24,247 nucleotides of DNA, taken from IMG/VR virus record IMGVR_UViG_3300034064_001960, positions 1 to 24,247 of that record; one strand, 5' to 3'. This DNA is from a virus. A model generated the notes under the pieces. That model saw nothing but the letters and a program-made list of their open reading frames with translations. It was not told the origin of the DNA and did no database searches. The stretch's first letter is position 1. Every line of letters starts with the position of its first letter. The position numbers and the translations under genes are program-made. Shown piece after piece: positions 9,586 through 16,560 of this stretch.

Positions 9586-9948
9586 CTAAAAATACCTTGT
9601 GGGTATTGGTGCGATGCTGATGTTTTGTGCGTAGACTTGTGCACGCAACGAATGGATGGCACGTTGCTGTAACATGCCAAGCTCTGCACGTCGTTCAGGC
9701 TCGATGCCGAATGTGTGCGCCACTTCAAACGCCACTGCATCACGAAGAGGGAGTTGCGCCCATATGGGAATGTCGTCCAGTGCGAAGGGTGCGATGTTGC
9801 GGCCTTGCAAAGCTGCATGCACGCCATACGCTGCTTCATCGATGATTTTGGCGTCGTCTGCGGAAGGAGTTTCACCCAACGCCACAACACCGAGGTGCTC
9901 CAACACCTTCTGGCGAAGCTCGTGTAAATTCATGGTTAAGCCTGCCAT
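9586..9948 (-). CDS. gp4-like head completion / tail accessory protein
   Basis: 120 residues, shorter than P22 gp4 (about 166). It is helical and acidic (MNLHELRQKVLEHLGVVALG, then DDAKIIDEAAYGVHAALQG, PIWAQLPLRDAVAFEVAHTFG). This is the composition of connector proteins that bind the portal and seal the head. The central 'LPLRDAVA..VA..FG' helix with nearby Pro-Ile-Trp recalls gp4-family proteins. It is located between major capsid and gp10-like genes, as in P22. ATG 9948 has a GAGGTG SD 4 nt upstream, and the internal ATG at 9933 is less well served. P22 gp4 has been reported to have muralytic activity, and nothing here shows that. Confidence 0.75.
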   Translation of the reverse strand: MAGLTMNLHELRQKVLEHLGVVALGETPSADDAKIIDEAAYGVHAALQGRNIAPFALDDIPIWAQLPLRDAVAFEVAHTFGIEPERRAELGMLQQRAIHSLRAQVYAQNISIAPIPTRYF

Positions 9949-9987
9949 GGTGCACCTCAGTGTTGCAGTGTTGTTGTGTTGTTACGA

Positions 9988-11052
9988 TTACACGTCGGCT
10001 ACGCCAGACACGTACGCTGTGAGCATGCCATGTTGCACGTTGTTGAAATACATTTTTTCGATGCCGCGCACTTCTTCCACGGACACGCCGTATTCAACGT
10101 CGTAGTCAAACATTTCTGTTTTGGTTTGTGTGCGCTGTGCCCACGCACACGCCACAGCTTGTGCGCCACAGAAAAACACAGGTGCTACGTCGATGGACGA
10201 TGCACCTACTCCAGAAATCACAGGAATCTCAGGGATTTCTTTGATGACAACGCCTTCCCACAGCATGTCCCCGTCTTGGAAAATGGGGTTGTCTTTGCCA
10301 CGCACCAGCGCATCACGCATGGCTTGTTGCATAGCGGACGATTGTTTCAAGTCACGGAATGCGGTGGTGGGAGCCAACAACACAAAGTGCTCACCGCTGC
10401 CATCAATCATCACTGGGCGAATGACTGGGTTGATGGTTTTGGCCGCACGTTTCATTTTGGAGACAAGGTCGGTGGTGAGCTTGTCGCTGGACGAATCGAC
10501 GTTGGACAACGAAGCGCTGTGGTCGTTGCTGCTGTTGTTGGCGGACAACGCGCCAAAGAAGATGCGGTCGGCATTGGCTGCAACCCATGCGTCTTTTTGC
10601 GACTCTGTAGCCGATGCGTACACGGTGCCGTTGAGCGATGGTGCAAGCATTTTTGCAATGATGGTGTCACGCAATTCTTTCATCGACCATGTTTTCAACA
10701 TCGCACGTGCGGCGTTACGCATGTCGATAGCGGTAAGCTGTTCTTCAAATTTGTGGATGCGCACGCCTTGGCGTTTCATGGACACCGCAATTTCAAATGC
10801 GTATTGCACCAGGTGTTCTTCGTTGCCTTCCAATGTCGCGGTTCCTGAAACACCTGCGCCAGTCAGCTCTTTAATCAAAGCCATCACAATGCGGTCACCA
10901 GGTTTCTTTGTGAGGTCTTCGCGCACTTGAATGATGGAATTTTCGTCTGTGCCCATCAGTGCAGAGAATTGGTTCGCACGCACGTATTCACGAAAGAATG
11001 CGTCGTCCCACTGTTTCACCTTCAGGTCTGCGGTCACCGTTGTCTTCGCCAT
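9988..11052 (-). CDS. Major capsid protein, N4-gp56-like family
   Basis: 354 residues from ATG 11052. ATG 11055 is also possible, but AGGAG lies only 3 nt before it and 6 nt before 11052. Family-like elements in order: N-terminal KQWDDAFFREYVRANQFSA, GDRIVMALIKELTGAGV, LEGNEEHLVQYAFEIAV (E-loop region), then NPVIRPVMIDGSGEHFVLL, KDNPIFQDGDMLWEGVVI and the C-terminal FCGAQAVACAWAQR. These match the N4-gp56 group of HK97-fold capsid proteins as I recall it. Scaffold lies immediately upstream and head completion downstream. In P22 the coat protein is of a different family, so this is a mosaic swap. A hairpin lies directly before the SD. Confidence 0.9.
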   Translation of the reverse strand: MAKTTVTADLKVKQWDDAFFREYVRANQFSALMGTDENSIIQVREDLTKKPGDRIVMALIKELTGAGVSGTATLEGNEEHLVQYAFEIAVSMKRQGVRIHKFEEQLTAIDMRNAARAMLKTWSMKELRDTIIAKMLAPSLNGTVYASATESQKDAWVAANADRIFFGALSANNSSNDHSASLSNVDSSSDKLTTDLVSKMKRAAKTINPVIRPVMIDGSGEHFVLLAPTTAFRDLKQSSAMQQAMRDALVRGKDNPIFQDGDMLWEGVVIKEIPEIPVISGVGASSIDVAPVFFCGAQAVACAWAQRTQTKTEMFDYDVEYGVSVEEVRGIEKMYFNNVQHGMLTAYVSGVADV

Positions 11053-11063
11053 CATCAGCTCCT

Positions 11064-11081
11064 GCGGCCAACATGTGCCGC
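11064..11081 (-). promoter_or_regulatory. Hairpin directly upstream of the capsid ribosome-binding site
   Basis: On the minus strand GCGGC, an 8-nt loop and GCCGC form a perfect 5-bp stem whose 3' edge touches the AGGAG of the capsid gene. It lies in the 42-nt gap between scaffold and capsid genes. It could stabilise a processed capsid mRNA or hold the SD open. This is inferred from sequence only. Confidence 0.35.
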
Positions 11082-11097
11082 GTAGAAATTAATTGAA

Positions 11098-11877
11098 CTA
11101 CCTACGTCTGTTAAAAATGTCCTGCATGGGTGTGGGTCCAGCCCACTGTTGTGGTGCTGCACCGTTGCCCCCACGCGCGGTGTTGATGGTGCCATAATAT
11201 GCTGCGGGAGATACCGCTGGTGGCGGTGTCCCATTTTGCGACATGTATTCTTGCATGCGCCTTTGCACTTCTTCAGCGATGCGACGTTCTAAATCTTTTT
11301 CGCTGCTTTGCCCCTGTTCGCGGGCTTTGCGCTCCAACTGGACAAGCTGATACATTTCCAGCGACGGGTGGGCCGATTGCGCAACCCTTTGTGCCAACGA
11401 GGGGTTGGCTCTGGCCATGTCGGCGTATTCGGTCAGCGCATCGTCGTAGTCTTGGTACATGGCACGTGCTTGGGCTTCCGACATGGCATACCGTTGGGCA
11501 TCCAACTGGGCCTGCATGCGCTTGTTGAACCGCTCTTCGGCCTTGGTGAACGCACCTGGTATGTCCTGGAGAAATTCTTCGTCACTAGCAATCACCTTGT
11601 CTGGTTGCTGCACACGGGCTTCGATGGCCGATAAGCGGGCTTCAAGCTGTTGGGCGTATTGCTGGGCTTGTTGCCGTTTTCGCCGCTCCTCCGTCAAGGC
11701 TTTCACTGGAACGTGGTGTTCTTTGGGTGGTGGCTCTTGGATGGGGGGCTGCGTGTTGATGGGGTCTACGTCTGCGGCCTGCACGGTCTCTTGTGGTGGC
11801 GTATTTTTCGCCGACACGTCCGCACTTGGCTGCTCTGCCGCACCTTCGGCCTGAATGGCTGGTTCCAACTCTAACAT
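11098..11877 (-). CDS. Capsid scaffolding protein
   Basis: 259 residues. The N-terminal 60 residues are disordered and Pro/Gln/Glu-rich. A long charged helical section follows (VKALTEERRKRQQAQQYAQQLEARLSAIEARV, split here as one coiled-coil-like stretch at about 60-95). The middle is acidic (EEFLQDIPGAFTKAEERFNK), another helical region runs to about 215, and the tail is short and basic, ending NRRR. The basic end is where scaffolds typically bind coat protein. Size, charge pattern and place between portal and capsid match phage scaffolds. ATG 11877 has AAGGTG about 4 nt upstream. No protease motif is seen. Confidence 0.82.
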   Translation of the reverse strand: MLELEPAIQAEGAAEQPSADVSAKNTPPQETVQAADVDPINTQPPIQEPPPKEHHVPVKALTEERRKRQQAQQYAQQLEARLSAIEARVQQPDKVIASDEEFLQDIPGAFTKAEERFNKRMQAQLDAQRYAMSEAQARAMYQDYDDALTEYADMARANPSLAQRVAQSAHPSLEMYQLVQLERKAREQGQSSEKDLERRIAEEVQRRMQEYMSQNGTPPPAVSPAAYYGTINTARGGNGAAPQQWAGPTPMQDIFNRRR

Positions 11878-11981
11878 GTGTCACCTTTTTCCACCGTGTC
11901 GCCGTGGGCGCGTTTTTTTGCACCATGGGGTGCCCTATGGTATCAACATGGTGGAAATTCACGCGCCGATCAAGCAATAGC

Positions 11982-11998
11982 GGTATACTTGTGATACC
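11982..11998 (+). promoter_or_regulatory. Operator-like dyad over a -10 element
   Basis: GGTAT and ATACC flank a 7-nt centre. The sequence contains TATACT (11984-11989), a near-consensus -10 for the plus-strand helix-turn-helix gene. No good -35 is seen (the best is TTCACG with a 20-nt spacer). A further GGTATCA half-site lies at 11939-11945, the mirror of TGATACC at 11992-11998. This arrangement suits autoregulation by the downstream protein, but no binding is shown. Confidence 0.42.
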
Positions 11999-12018
11999 TG
12001 GAATACATGGGGGATAAA

Positions 12019-12498
12019 ATGCCTGGCATACCTGAACTTGCCGCCGAACCACACACCCGCGCTGAAAAGCCACTGCAAAACGCACCGACGGGGGTGTATA
12101 ACCCCAAGGGTAGGACTGGGGTGTTTCTGGACAGATACAAGGTGAGGCAATACGCCAGCATGCGCGGCGTCAACAACACGACTCTGGCCGCTGAACTAGG
12201 GATAAGCCCTGCCGCATTTTCACGGTACTTCTCACTTTACGGGCCATCCAAAGAGTGTCTCGCAAGGATAGCCGAACTTCTAGGCGTCGATGAAGAGTAT
12301 TTCATCCGCCAGACGCCAAACCCTCGCGTCCACGGAAAACCAAAAGCAAAGAGGCAGCGGAAGAAGGCTGCACAGGCTAAGAAGGCCAAACAGAAGGCTG
12401 CACAGGCTGCAAAGCCCAAAAAGAAGGCATCCAAGGCTAAAAAACATGCTAAAACTGGTGGCAAAAGCAGCAAAAAACACGGCAGCCAACTGGGTTAG
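12019..12498 (+). CDS. Helix-turn-helix protein with histone H1-like Lys/Ala tail
   Basis: 159 residues from ATG 12019, which follows a GGGGG tract by about 5 nt. ATG 12007 is in frame but has no SD. Residues 1-35 are low in structure. Residues about 38-98 form a Cro/XRE-type helix-turn-helix fold (YKVRQYASMRGVNNTTLAAEL, recognition region GISPAAFSRYFSLYG, then CLARIAELLGVDEEYFI). Residues about 103-156 are a lysine/alanine tail of the histone H1 / AlgP type (KKAAQAKKAKQKAAQAAKPK). The gene is the only plus-strand unit inside the minus-strand head operon and is antisense to the portal-scaffold transcript. It could be a repressor that also coats DNA, a packaged DNA-condensing protein, or a host-chromatin-directed factor. 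The function is unknown. Confidence 0.85.
   Translation: MPGIPELAAEPHTRAEKPLQNAPTGVYNPKGRTGVFLDRYKVRQYASMRGVNNTTLAAELGISPAAFSRYFSLYGPSKECLARIAELLGVDEEYFIRQTPNPRVHGKPKAKRQRKKAAQAKKAKQKAAQAAKPKKKASKAKKHAKTGGKSSKKHGSQLG
12362..12408 (+). repeat. 30-bp-spaced direct repeat inside the Lys/Ala tail
   Basis: A 17-bp sequence (AGAAGGCTGCACAGGCT) occurs at 12362-12378 and again, identical, at 12392-12408. It encodes repeated KAAQA units, so the tail has probably grown by in-frame duplication. Confidence 0.7.
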
Positions 12499-14420
12499 CT
12501 ACGTTTTGGTTGGGCTGGTTGTTGCAGGGCTTTTAGCAGCTTTGCTTGTGCTTCTGCCACTTTTAGCCCTCTATCGTGTGCTGTCTCCATCGACGGATTG
12601 ACGGCCTGGGCCTCATAAAGCGACGCCTGGGCTTCGTCTTTATCAGCCTTGGCGTGCTTGGCGCGTAGGTCCGCCTGCAAGCTTGCCTGCTGCATTTGGG
12701 CTTGCTGGGCTTGCTGCTGCTGCTGTTCTGGCGTGAGGTTTTGCCCACGCATGCGGTCGAGGATTTGCTGCTTGTTGCGCAACGACGAGGCCTCGATGAC
12801 GATGTCAGGAGGTATGGGCAGCCCACTGGACACCATGTTGGCAATGACCGCAAACTCTTCTTGTTGCAGAACCGTGGAATCCACGGATTCCTCGATTACT
12901 ATGTCCACATCCAGGTATTTGACGTCGTTTTGGACCTGTCCAGAGGGCTGTGAGAGCATTTGGGCGATGCCTGGGTCTAGCAGTTCTGGCGGGGGGATTT
13001 CCACCCCCTGCTGGGCTAAGAGTTCAGCGTTGGTGAGGGGTTTATTAAGGCCGACATAGCGTAGATTGGCTTCGTCGTCGGTGACACGCACCCATTTTTC
13101 AGCGGTCCAGAACTGTTTAATTGCGTACCAAATAGCCCGATAAGAGCGTAGGCGGAGGCTTCGGAAGTTGTCACGGATAACCTCCAGTTCCAGCATGCCC
13201 CCTTGCTGGCGGGTCTGAAGGGCAATTCCAGACTGCCCGCGGGGTTCTTTGCCACTTAACGCCGCCGCCGCACCCACCATGTCCATTTCGGACTTGGCTT
13301 CTTGCAGCAAAATCAACTGCCCGTCCATGAACTCGCCTTGGGGGACCACTTCAAACCGCATGCCAGGGGCTACTTCGACATGCCCATCAGGCCGAGACAT
13401 TTGGGCTTTGGCTGTCGGCACATCCACAGCCCCTTGCTCTCCGATGGTTTGGCGAACATTCAACAAGTGCAAGGCTTTGGACCTGCGTTTGTTGATTTCG
13501 TCTTGCAAGGGCACTAAGTTACGCACAACACCATAGCGGTCGTTGTCGCGGTCGATTTTAGCCGACTGTAGCAAAACGGGACACACGGGTGCGCCGTATT
13601 CGTTTTGCAGCCAGGAGGGTTGGTGGTCAACGAGGATGCCACCCCCACAGAACGTCACCTGCATCCACGCAGGGTGTGCGTCCCAATGGCCAATACGGTA
13701 GTAGGTCTGGATGATGCGGACACGGTTGCGGCCGTTTTGGCCGTCTGCCCAGGTAGAACGCACTGGGCGGTCGTCGTAGGTGTTGGATGTGTTGCCCACG
13801 TCTGTGGAAAGTGTTGCGTCGATGCGTTCTTTGCTGCCTGGGAACAGCTCCAAAGCATCTTGGTAGTCCATCCATTGAACCACGCCCACATATTTCGCAT
13901 CGGAGAAATCGTGTCTGCGGCTGCGGGGGTCGAAAAACACGCGGTCCCATGGCACATGCCTAAGGCAGATGTCGTGGTCGTTTTTGGCTTGGGCCTGTTT
14001 TACCACTAATTCCACAGCGCCAATGCCTTCGATGAGCAGTTCTGAAAACGCAGCGGAATATTCAAACTGCGCGTCACTGTAGTCCAGAACATAGCGCACG
14101 GCATCGGTCACGGCCGCAGCACCCCCTTCATCCACCACGGCGTTTCTGGGCCATGCACGTGGGCGTGTGCGTGATTTTCGCTCTTCGCCGAGGATGAAGT
14201 CTACTTTTGGGGCAATGCGGTTTACGACTGTGGGCGGTTGCCCACGGCGTTGCAATTCAGCCAGCTCTTCGGCTGTCCATTGTGTGCCGTCGTAGTAGTC
14301 GCGGTCACGTTCAGAGAGTTTGCGCGACTCCATAGAGGCGTCTTCGGAGTCTAGAAACCATTTTTTCAGAAGCCCAAGGTCAGGGGCTTGTAGCAGTTCG
14401 TCTTGGGATTTATCGGCCAT
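12495..14420 (-). CDS. Portal protein, P22 gp1-like
   Basis: 641 residues from ATG 14420. A GTG at 14426 is also in frame and neither has a clear SD. The portal forms the dodecameric DNA gate at one head vertex and docks the terminase. Recognisable parts: an N-terminal helix with RDYYDGTQWTAEELAEL and PPTVVNRIAPKVDFILGEE (P22-type portal start), ICLRHVPWDRVFFDPRSRR, the central DWLQNEYGAP / VVRNLVPLQDEINKRRSK wing region, and a C-terminal long Gln/Ala-rich helix (TPEQQQQQAQQAQMQQ) that would form the barrel. P22 gp1 is about 725 residues, so the barrel is shorter here. Its stop codon overlaps the stop of the opposing helix-turn-helix gene. Confidence 0.93.
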   Translation of the reverse strand: MADKSQDELLQAPDLGLLKKWFLDSEDASMESRKLSERDRDYYDGTQWTAEELAELQRRGQPPTVVNRIAPKVDFILGEERKSRTRPRAWPRNAVVDEGGAAAVTDAVRYVLDYSDAQFEYSAAFSELLIEGIGAVELVVKQAQAKNDHDICLRHVPWDRVFFDPRSRRHDFSDAKYVGVVQWMDYQDALELFPGSKERIDATLSTDVGNTSNTYDDRPVRSTWADGQNGRNRVRIIQTYYRIGHWDAHPAWMQVTFCGGGILVDHQPSWLQNEYGAPVCPVLLQSAKIDRDNDRYGVVRNLVPLQDEINKRRSKALHLLNVRQTIGEQGAVDVPTAKAQMSRPDGHVEVAPGMRFEVVPQGEFMDGQLILLQEAKSEMDMVGAAAALSGKEPRGQSGIALQTRQQGGMLELEVIRDNFRSLRLRSYRAIWYAIKQFWTAEKWVRVTDDEANLRYVGLNKPLTNAELLAQQGVEIPPPELLDPGIAQMLSQPSGQVQNDVKYLDVDIVIEESVDSTVLQQEEFAVIANMVSSGLPIPPDIVIEASSLRNKQQILDRMRGQNLTPEQQQQQAQQAQMQQASLQADLRAKHAKADKDEAQASLYEAQAVNPSMETAHDRGLKVAEAQAKLLKALQQPAQPKRS

Positions 14421-14510
14421 GGACACACGCTATCACGGCGCATGCCCATGGCCAACCCGCATGCACATCAACAGTACGCCCACCCTGTAGGGCGCACAGC
14501 GGCTAAAAAA

Positions 14511-16406
14511 TCACACTATGCGCCAGAAGTCCACGCCTTCGGCTTCGCGTTGCACTTCTCGAAGGCTCCTGCGCGTTTGAGATGGCGACGAGGTGACGAG
14601 ATGGGCATGCACGTCTTCGAGGCCACGTGCAAACACACCGCATGCATCCACTGCGTCGTCGTATTTGGTGCCTGGGAAACCTGTGAGCTGGCCCAACACA
14701 CGCTCACCGAAGTGTGTGTTTGGCAACGAGACATTGCCCATCGCTGCCCTGGCTTGAAACGCACGTGCGCGGGTGGCTTTGTCGGTGATGGATGCCACCC
14801 ACACCATGCGTGCAAATGTGTTGCGTTCCCGCATGCGTTTGATGAGGAACGGTTCGATGGCACGACGGATAACGCCCGATTCGCCAAACACAGCGAGGGG
14901 TTTGTACGCCACCACGAAATCTAAGAGCTTGTCTATCCACACGTTGGCGGTGGATTGGCCGCTGTACCCGTCGATGAGATAGGAAACGTTGTCTTCGCCC
15001 TGTGCGAAAACAAGAAGTTCGGTGTAGTCGCCGTTGCTGTCGGTCACCGCAAAGTCTGTGCCTATGTACGTATGCATGTGCTTGGCGTTGGTGTGCACGT
15101 TAGGGCTGTGGCGTTTGAACCAGGCTTTTTTAAAGAACGCGCCTTCGTCTGTGGTGGGTTTTTGCTGGTACAGCGCCTGCCAGTCGCGGGGCACCAAAAC
15201 ACTGCGGGTGCGTTTGAGTTCTTCGAGGGGGTACCACGAGGGCCACAGTGCTTCTTCGTAGTCTGTGCCTTCGTTTTTGATGGCGGGGAGTTCCAGAATC
15301 TCCCACTTGTCGCCGCCGTTGTCTTGGGCTTCTAGCAGGCGGCCTGCAAGGTCCAATTGGTGCCATCGAGTCATGACCAACACCAAAGCTGCATTGGGCA
15401 TGCGGCGTGTGTAGAGAACCGACGAATACCAATCCCAGACCGCTTCACGCACCAATGGACTGTCGGCGTCTTCACGAGACCTTAAGGGGTCGTCGATAAT
15501 GGCGCAGTTATGCACAAGTATTCCGTCGGCAAAAAAGTTATGCGTTACTTCTACCTGGATGTCGTACACGGCACATTCCACGTCGTTGGGCTCCATGGCT
15601 GCGGTGACAATGGCTTGGGTGCCAAAGACATTCCCTTGGCCGAGGCAGAAAACTTTCTTATCGTGCACAGTGTGTGCTGGTTTGTAACCTTCGTCGGTGT
15701 AGATAAGGTGCTCTTTCGTGCATTTAAGGGTACGGCCTTCTGCTTGCACCTTTAAAATGTTTTTGGCCTGGCTTATTTTGTAGGCCGTGACCTTGCCCCA
15801 TCGGGTTTTGCCCTGCGCATGGTCGTAGGAAAGCACGTCGGGTATTGGGTTGCACTGACACAGCTCTTTAATACAGAGCTGGCCTTCGCGCGTAATGACC
15901 TTTGTGTCACCAACCACACAGTGGCTTCCCCTTCCCGTAAGCCCACCGCCCACCCCCGCTGCCACATAAACCCCACCTTGCGGCAAGTGAAAGATGCTAC
16001 GGCTTTTGGAGTCTTCAGCGAGGGAAACACCAGGAAACACCGTGGTAAAAGCTTCTGAACCGATGATGTTTCTGACATCGCGGCCAAAACCATGGGCCAG
16101 GTCTGCGCTGTAAGATGCGGCGATGAACTGTTTTTCGGGGTTGCGGCCAAGGTACCAGGCGGGAAAAAGCTTTGAAATAAGCATCGATTTGCCGCTTCTG
16201 GGGGGCGTAAAAACCATGAGACGCCTGATGTCGCCACGCTCGACGGCCTCCAGGCGTTCGATGATGGCTTTGTGGTGGGCTGCCACTTCGTAGGTTGGGT
16301 AGATGCGTTTTGCGAAGGCGTCGAGGTGCTCGCGGGATTGGCGGCGGGCTAAAAGTTCTTTGGCTGCTTCTATTGCAACGTTTCCACGGATTGGTTCGTC
16401 TGCCAT
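14511..16406 (-). CDS. terL: Terminase large subunit, interrupted by a mini-intein
   Basis: 631 residues, of which 138 are intein, leaving a 493-residue packaging motor (P22 gp2 about 499). ATPase part: Walker A-like FTPPRSGKS (residues 67-75), Walker B AIIDDP at 302-307 directly after the intein, and the coupling motif VLVMTRWHQ (about 342-350). Nuclease part, RNase H fold: candidate carboxylates D451 (GTDFAV), E509 (FGES) and D583/D584 (KYDDAVDA). ATG 16406 has no convincing SD. The terminal hairpin of an IS605-type element ends about 14 nt upstream, so the native leader has probably been displaced. There is an 84-nt gap to the portal. Small terminase is 2.8 kb away on the far side of the element. 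Confidence 0.95.
   Translation of the reverse strand: MADEPIRGNVAIEAAKELLARRQSREHLDAFAKRIYPTYEVAAHHKAIIERLEAVERGDIRRLMVFTPPRSGKSMLISKLFPAWYLGRNPEKQFIAASYSADLAHGFGRDVRNIIGSEAFTTVFPGVSLAEDSKSRSIFHLPQGGVYVAAGVGGGLTGRGSHCVVGDTKVITREGQLCIKELCQCNPIPDVLSYDHAQGKTRWGKVTAYKISQAKNILKVQAEGRTLKCTKEHLIYTDEGYKPAHTVHDKKVFCLGQGNVFGTQAIVTAAMEPNDVECAVYDIQVEVTHNFFADGILVHNCAIIDDPLRSREDADSPLVREAVWDWYSSVLYTRRMPNAALVLVMTRWHQLDLAGRLLEAQDNGGDKWEILELPAIKNEGTDYEEALWPSWYPLEELKRTRSVLVPRDWQALYQQKPTTDEGAFFKKAWFKRHSPNVHTNAKHMHTYIGTDFAVTDSNGDYTELLVFAQGEDNVSYLIDGYSGQSTANVWIDKLLDFVVAYKPLAVFGESGVIRRAIEPFLIKRMRERNTFARMVWVASITDKATRARAFQARAAMGNVSLPNTHFGERVLGQLTGFPGTKYDDAVDACGVFARGLEDVHAHLVTSSPSQTRRSLREVQREAEGVDFWRIV
15507..15920 (-). 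other. Mini-intein in the large terminase (138 aa)
   Basis: Residues 163-300 of the precursor. Block A is CVVGDTKVIT with Cys1, block B is CTKEHLIYT (the TxxH motif, T68 and H71), block F is VYDIQVEVTHNFFADG and block G is VHN followed by extein Cys+1. All splicing residues of a class 1 intein are present, including the penultimate His and terminal Asn. There is no homing endonuclease (no LAGLIDADG or HNH blocks) between blocks B and F, only about 40 residues. Insertion lies between GRGSH and CAIIDDP, at the Walker B strand. The size is near the lower limit of known inteins. Confidence 0.95.
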
Positions 16407-16407
16407 A

Positions 16408-16560
16408 GGCTTTTGTTATGCTCTCTCTCCCTAAAGGGAAAGAGCTTCTAGAGTTGCACTGAAAATACGCCTGGGCCGTCACTTGCGTGACACGGCTCAC
16501 CCCATTGGGGTTCCCCGTTGCTTGGGGCGATCTTCAACTCCAGACAACTGCGCGACCATG
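16408..16560 (-). ncRNA. Candidate omega RNA of the first TnpB
   Basis: In studied elements the guide RNA comes from the tnpB 3' end through the right-end hairpin into flanking DNA. Here that interval contains the end of tnpB and the CCC-TAAA-GGG hairpin at 16421-16444. The guide would be the next bases on the minus strand, reading into the terL start codon. The extent is inferred and no promoter or end has been identified. Confidence 0.35.
16421..16444. repeat. Right-end hairpin of the IS605-type element
   Basis: CTCT / AGAG and CCC / GGG arms surround a TAAA loop, with a 2-nt mismatch between the arm segments. It lies just beyond the tnpB stop and ends about 15 nt from the terL start codon. 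Confidence 0.75.

Noticed and set aside
11912-11935. T-run plus hairpin (GCACC / GGTGC) as a terminator
   Set aside because: The T-run is on the wrong side of the stem for plus-strand termination, and on the minus strand it becomes an A-run.
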